A stretch of DNA of 27,805 nt from Vallitalea maricola (GTDB lineage Bacteria > Bacillota > Clostridia > Lachnospirales > Vallitaleaceae). The position numbers and the translations under genes were made by a program. Below, one piece after another: positions 24,729 through 27,805 of the stretch. Each line of letters opens with the position of its first letter. Within the stretch, counting starts at the first letter, position 1. The notes below the pieces were generated by a model, which saw only the letters and a program-made list of their open reading frames with translations, searched no databases and was not told the DNA's origin. Location: assembly GCF_036985595.1 (NCBI RefSeq), contig NZ_BTPU01000088.1:1-27805 (forward strand). Reading direction: 5' to 3'.

Positions 24729-26258
24729 TTATTTTTGCATCTGTTTATATAAGGGTTTCAATTTGTTATATACCTTAGAATAAATGTTATCATATATATT
24801 TTTATATACTTCTACATTTACAGGGTCTGGCAAAAATTCATCTTTTAAATGAACCATATTCCCCACTGCTTCATCAAATGATTTGTATTCGCCTTTTGAT
24901 ACATATCCTACAATGGCAGCTCCTAATCCAGACGTCTCATAAGTCTGCACCCTGTAAACAGGTTTATTAAATAAATCTGCTGTTATTTGACATATAGCAT
25001 CACTCTGGGAACCTCCTCCAGATACCATAATCTTTTGTATATTTATCTTAGATTTTTTCTGTATATATTGTAAGCCTTCAAATAATCCGAAACCTATACC
25101 TTCTATGATTGCTCTATATATATGTATTCTTGTATGATAATCATCAAAACCTATTATTGCTCCTTTACCTTCCGGTCTCTTGGCGCCTGCCCCCCAATAA
25201 GGCTGGAATACCAATCCATCACAACCTGGTGGTATATCATTTAATCTTTTATTAAGCAATTCTTCTGGAGCTATATTCAATTCTTTTGCTTGTGTAACTT
25301 CTTTTTGAGCAAACTCCTTCTTGAACCAAGAAATCATCCAGTATCCTCTATATATTTGTATTTCTGGATTATAAGCTTTTGGTATCACCGCCGGGAATGG
25401 ACAAATAAATCTCAGCGCTTCGTAATATTTTCTAGAAGTGGTTTGTATAGATGCGTTGGAACCTAATGAAATACTGGCGGTATAGTTATCAAAACACCCG
25501 ACACCTAATGTTTCACAGCCTTTGTCGGAACCTCCTGCTATAACTGGAATACCTTTTTTCAATCCGGTCTCATTAGTAGCTTCATCTACTACATAGCCAA
25601 TTACACCTCCTGGTGCTACTAAGTCACACAGTTTCTCTCTTTCAATATGGAATATTTGACTCTTTTGACCTCGTTTACCTTCCCACCTAAAGTGTTTATA
25701 ATTAAAAGGAATATGTCCAATCTGAGAAGCAATACTGTCTTTGAATTCATGGGTTAATTTATAGTTTAAGAATCCTGATATTTGTAAATATTTATGAGTT
25801 TTCTTCCAATTCTCTGGTTCATAATCTTGTATCCAATGAGCATTACAGTTAAGACTAAAATTCTTAGCTGTTGTCATCATACCTACAGTCGTTATAGTTA
25901 ACTTATGATATAGAGTCATATCTCTTGGCTTTTCAATCTTCCTCTGGTCCATCCATAGAATAGCAGGCCTAATGATTTCTCCATTCTTACCAAGTAGAAC
26001 ACATGAGTCTCTTTGTGTAGTTACAACTACTCTGTCAATTTCATTGAAGACATCTTCCTCATCTTCTTTGATCTGTCTACAAACCTCACATAAACTATTC
26101 CAATAAACATTTGGATCTTGTTCAGCCCAACCAGGCTCAACTGAGTAATAAGGGTTAAATTCTCTTTTTACTTTTACCAGTAATTTTCCGTTCTTATCAA
26201 AGATTAATCCCCTTAAACTCTGTGTACCACAATCAATTGCAAGTACATATTTTCCCAT
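24729..26258 (-). CDS. FGGY-family carbohydrate/polyol kinase
   Basis: Cytoplasmic ATP-dependent kinase of about 509 aa, the normal length for FGGY enzymes. The N-terminal ATPase-fold lobe starts VLAIDCGTQSLRGLIFD (phosphate 1 motif) and contains GWAEQDPNVYW and ILWMDQR. The C-terminal lobe has GGSDKGCETLGVGC, then the FGGY_C region MVSGGGSQSDAICQITADLFNKPVYRVQTYETSGLGAAI (adenosine motif). TTG 26279 could open the frame, but GGGAGG falls inside it and is 8 bases before ATG 26258, the chosen start. It is the first gene of an operon with the FAD oxidase. Xylulose, glycerol, erythritol and related polyols are possible substrates; the sequence does not decide. Confidence 0.88.
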   Translation of the reverse strand: MGKYVLAIDCGTQSLRGLIFDKNGKLLVKVKREFNPYYSVEPGWAEQDPNVYWNSLCEVCRQIKEDEEDVFNEIDRVVVTTQRDSCVLLGKNGEIIRPAILWMDQRKIEKPRDMTLYHKLTITTVGMMTTAKNFSLNCNAHWIQDYEPENWKKTHKYLQISGFLNYKLTHEFKDSIASQIGHIPFNYKHFRWEGKRGQKSQIFHIEREKLCDLVAPGGVIGYVVDEATNETGLKKGIPVIAGGSDKGCETLGVGCFDNYTASISLGSNASIQTTSRKYYEALRFICPFPAVIPKAYNPEIQIYRGYWMISWFKKEFAQKEVTQAKELNIAPEELLNKRLNDIPPGCDGLVFQPYWGAGAKRPEGKGAIIGFDDYHTRIHIYRAIIEGIGFGLFEGLQYIQKKSKINIQKIMVSGGGSQSDAICQITADLFNKPVYRVQTYETSGLGAAIVGYVSKGEYKSFDEAVGNMVHLKDEFLPDPVNVEVYKNIYDNIYSKVYNKLKPLYKQMQK

Positions 26259-26608
26259 CCATAATTCCTCCCGTATCAATTACTTAGTTTTATTTTAACA
26301 CAGGAATACCAGTAAAACCACTAATAAACAATATATATTTTATATGTATCTATAAACGTGAATTTATATTACACCTCCTATTAAGATAATATATGTTGAC
26401 GATGTTCTAACGTCAGGTCATATAGTTGTCCGTATGTCGTCCTACTAATTTTATCATTTTTTATAAAATTATTCAAGATTATTATATGTTTCTATGAATG
26501 ACTTTTAATTCACACAAATAAATCATTTCAGAGTATTTAACCTTTTACCATGTAACACCGATTTTTACTGGGTTTGTACACCATCAAAAAATTTTTTTTA
26601 AAAAAGTA
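26259..26608 (-). other. Leader and regulatory region of the kinase-oxidase operon
   Basis: About 350 bases without an ORF. The minus strand offers a possible promoter, CTGACG (-35, near 26415), a 17-base spacer and TATATT (-10). Downstream is an orphan Shine-Dalgarno AGGAGGTG (26379-26372) with no start codon at working distance. Upstream are two direct repeats, GTTGTCC (26425-26431) and GTCGTCC (26436-26442), 11 bases apart, which may be regulator half-sites. The remaining part, toward the tRNA promoter, shows nothing clear. Confidence 0.4.
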
Positions 26609-26637
26609 TTGACATTTTAATCAAATTACTATATAAT
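26609..26637 (+). promoter_or_regulatory. Consensus sigma-A promoter of the tRNA cluster
   Basis: TTGACA (26609-26614), a 17-base spacer and TATAAT (26632-26637) match the consensus perfectly, as expected for a stable-RNA promoter. The first tRNA begins 13 bases beyond the -10. Confidence 0.92.
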
Positions 26638-26649
26638 TCATTTTGCTGT

Positions 26650-26721
<72 letters not shown>

Positions 26722-26769
26722 TTGCTTTTAATTAATAGTTTTAAATCGTTTTGCGATCTGATTTCAAAA

Positions 26770-26844
26770 CGGGGTGTGGCTCAGCTTGGCTAGAGCGCTT
26801 GATTTGGGTTCAAGAGGCCGCAGGTTCGAATCCTGTCACCCCGA
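26770..26844 (+). tRNA. tRNA-Pro (TGG)
   Basis: Acceptor arm CGGGGTG/CACCCCG, anticodon stem CTTGA/TCAAG with loop TTTGGGT giving anticodon TGG, T-arm GGTTCGAATCC and discriminator A. CCA is not encoded. It follows tRNA-Asn by 48 bases. Confidence 0.95.
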
Positions 26845-26850
26845 TTGTAT

Positions 26851-26924
26851 GTGCCTGTAGCTCAGTAGGATAGAGCAGTGGCCTTCTAAGCCACGTGTCC
26901 GGGGTTCGAATCCCTGCAGGCACG
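26851..26924 (+). tRNA. tRNA-Arg (TCT)
   Basis: Acceptor arm GTGCCTG/CAGGCAC, anticodon stem GTGGC/GCCAC with loop CTTCTAA giving anticodon TCT (reads AGA/AGG), T-arm GGTTCGAATCC. It begins only six bases after tRNA-Pro, so both come from one precursor. CCA is not encoded. Confidence 0.95.
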
Positions 26925-26945
26925 CTCATTAAAAAAATAATGAGC
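26924..26945 (+). other. Hairpin between tRNA-Arg and tRNA-Lys
   Basis: GCTCATT (26924-26930) and AATGAGC (26939-26945) form a 7-bp stem around an A-rich loop, starting at the tRNA-Arg discriminator base. It lacks a T-run, so it is more likely a processing element in the precursor than a terminator. Confidence 0.45.
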
Positions 26946-26972
26946 AATAATACAACATATTTTTTACACTAT

Positions 26973-27046
26973 GGGCCACTAGCTCAGTCGGCTAGAGCAC
27001 TGGACTTTTAATCCAGGTGTCCCGGGTTCGAGTCCCGGGTGGCTCA
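26973..27046 (+). tRNA. tRNA-Lys (TTT)
   Basis: Acceptor arm GGGCCAC/GTGGCTC (one G-U), D-arm AGCTCAGTCGGCTAGAGC, anticodon stem CTGGA/TCCAG with loop CTTTTAA giving anticodon TTT, T-arm GGTTCGAGTCC and discriminator A. No CCA is encoded. Confidence 0.95.
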
Positions 27047-27065
27047 TTTTTTTCATCTAAAATTA

Positions 27066-27150
27066 GCAGTTGTGGCGGAATTGGCATACGCGCTAGACTA
27101 AGGATCTAGTGTCCGATAAGGACTTGGGGGTTCGAGTCCCCCCAACTGCA
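27066..27150 (+). tRNA. tRNA-Leu (AAG)
   Basis: Class II tRNA of 85 bases with acceptor arm GCAGTTG/CAACTGC, a long variable arm (TGTCC-GATAA-GGACT), T-arm GGTTCGAGTCC and discriminator A, all tRNA-Leu features. The anticodon stem CTAGA/TCTAG holds the loop CTAAGGA, giving anticodon AAG (reads CUU, and CUC/CUA if A34 is deaminated to inosine). A34 is rare in bacteria outside tRNA-Arg(ACG). CCA is not encoded. Confidence 0.93.
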
Positions 27151-27171
27151 TTAACGATTTTTACATAATTT

Positions 27172-27204
27172 AAGGCTATTTGGTAATAAAAATAGTCTTT
27201 TTTG
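27172..27204 (+). terminator. Terminator of the tRNA cluster
   Basis: AAGGCTATTT (27172-27181) pairs with AAATAGTCTT (27190-27199), with one G-U pair, and is followed by a T-run to 27203. It lies 21 bases after tRNA-Leu. Confidence 0.85.
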
Positions 27205-27805
27205 ATGTCTTTTTTACTTACTTGCGTTTTTGTCTAGTGACGTTGAGGGGTTAATATGCCCCTGTATTTTCATTGCCTTCATTCACCCTTTGCTAAATGA
27301 TTTTTAATAAAAAATCATCGTCACTTTTCACGAAATTTTAAAGCTTCATCCTCCTTTTTATTTTTAATAAATTGCACTAACATTAACATAGTACAACATG
27401 ACATTTTACTTAAAAATTCAGGTGTCCGTTTAAAGGACATCCGAAAGATGCATATTCGTGGTTGCTTTAAGAACCTCAACTCTCGACGATTCACCGACAT
27501 TTCAAATATGCATACTTGATACTCCACTTTTTATGGTATATGAGATAAAGGGGATTTTACCGTCGGCTCAACTTTGAGCCATTAAAAAAGGACAGTCCAT
27601 TTGGATAGTTCTTTTCCTGATTTTATTATGTATTTACCTTACCTTTGTTCATTAATTAATTTATGAATATATTTTAAAGGAGCCTACCAAATACGGTAGA
27701 CTCCTTATGTACTAATCAGTGCTTTAGTTTATTTTCAAAAATAATATTATAAAATATATACCTATTCTAAGTTCAACCATTTCTGTCCCACACTTAATTC
27801 ATTTA
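27205..27805. other. Non-coding tail with several hairpins and a doubtful repeat ORF
   Basis: About 600 bases without a convincing gene. Hairpins are visible at 27246-27263 (AGGGG/CCCCT), 27297-27318 (ATGATTTTT/AAAAATCAT), 27564-27580 (GGCTCAA/TTGAGCC), around 27586-27616 (AAAAGGAC-type stem ending in TTTT, a possible plus-strand terminator) and 27677-27706 (AAGGAGCCTACC/GGTAGACTCCTT, one mismatch). A minus-strand frame at 27321-27527 encodes two imperfect 20-residue repeats (VCIFEMSVNRR and ICIFRMSFKRT). It starts at a GTG without a ribosome site, so I do not call it a gene. Confidence 0.45.

Noticed and set aside
27321..27527. 68-residue minus-strand ORF as a gene
   Set aside because: It starts at a GTG with no ribosome site, is Cys/Arg/Met-rich and lies in hairpin-rich DNA after a tRNA cluster. 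I describe it as a repeat, not a gene.

Overview
The window is AT-rich, uses strong Shine-Dalgarno sites with frequent TTG starts, and encodes an S-layer-homology (SLH) surface protein, a clostridial-type TrmB regulator, an AcoR-like regulator and TGN-type sigma-A promoters. This points to a low-GC anaerobic Firmicute of the class Clostridia (Lachnospirales/Vallitalea-like is my guess; nothing here fixes the genus). No rRNA, CRISPR array, insertion sequence, integrase or phage gene was seen. The window looks like ordinary chromosome with one large accessory-type surface gene.

Layout. (1) 71-3500, minus strand: a cobalamin (vitamin B12) uptake operon. A consensus promoter is followed by a cobalamin riboswitch and a terminator, then the lipoprotein binding protein, permease and ATPase (btuF-btuC-btuD type). 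(2) 3621-4946, minus: RarA/MgsA, a AAA+ replication-recombination factor. (3) 5189-7323, plus: a TrmB-family regulator behind a promoter with a perfect palindrome at its -10, then diaminopimelate decarboxylase (lysA), then a terminator. (4) 7453-8289, plus: an AraC-family regulator, ending at a two-way terminator shared with the convergent giant gene. (5) 8433-14462, minus: a protein of about 2,000 residues with three SLH domains, a beta-solenoid-like stretch, small sandwich-like repeats, two duplicated blocks of GLUG repeats and three 90-residue Ig-like C-terminal repeats. (6) 14864-16570, plus, divergent from it: an unusual regulator joining a YafY/DeoR-type HTH, an AcoR-like GAF region and a AAA+ domain of the sigma-54 activator type that has lost most of its functional residues. 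(7) 16701-18342, minus: an ECF sigma factor translationally coupled to a repetitive 394-residue protein of unknown function. (8) 18.4-21.2 kb: a doubtful small membrane protein, an ABC exporter with a clear promoter and operator-like palindrome, and an MntP-type manganese exporter. (9) 21221-22614, minus: a TetR regulator overlapping an alpha/beta hydrolase by one base. (10) 22940-26258, minus: an FGGY sugar/polyol kinase followed by an FAD-linked oxidase of the alkyl-DHAP-synthase family. (11) 26609-27204, plus: a perfect promoter driving five tRNA genes (Asn, Pro, Arg, Lys, Leu) and a terminator. The last 600 bases hold only hairpins and a doubtful repeated ORF.

The genes form independent units rather than one pathway. 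The most unusual items are the pseudo-ATPase regulator divergent from the giant surface protein, the ECF sigma factor paired with a soluble repeat protein instead of a membrane anti-sigma factor, orphan Shine-Dalgarno sites in two leaders (one followed directly by a start-stop ATG-TAG), and a tRNA-Leu with anticodon AAG.
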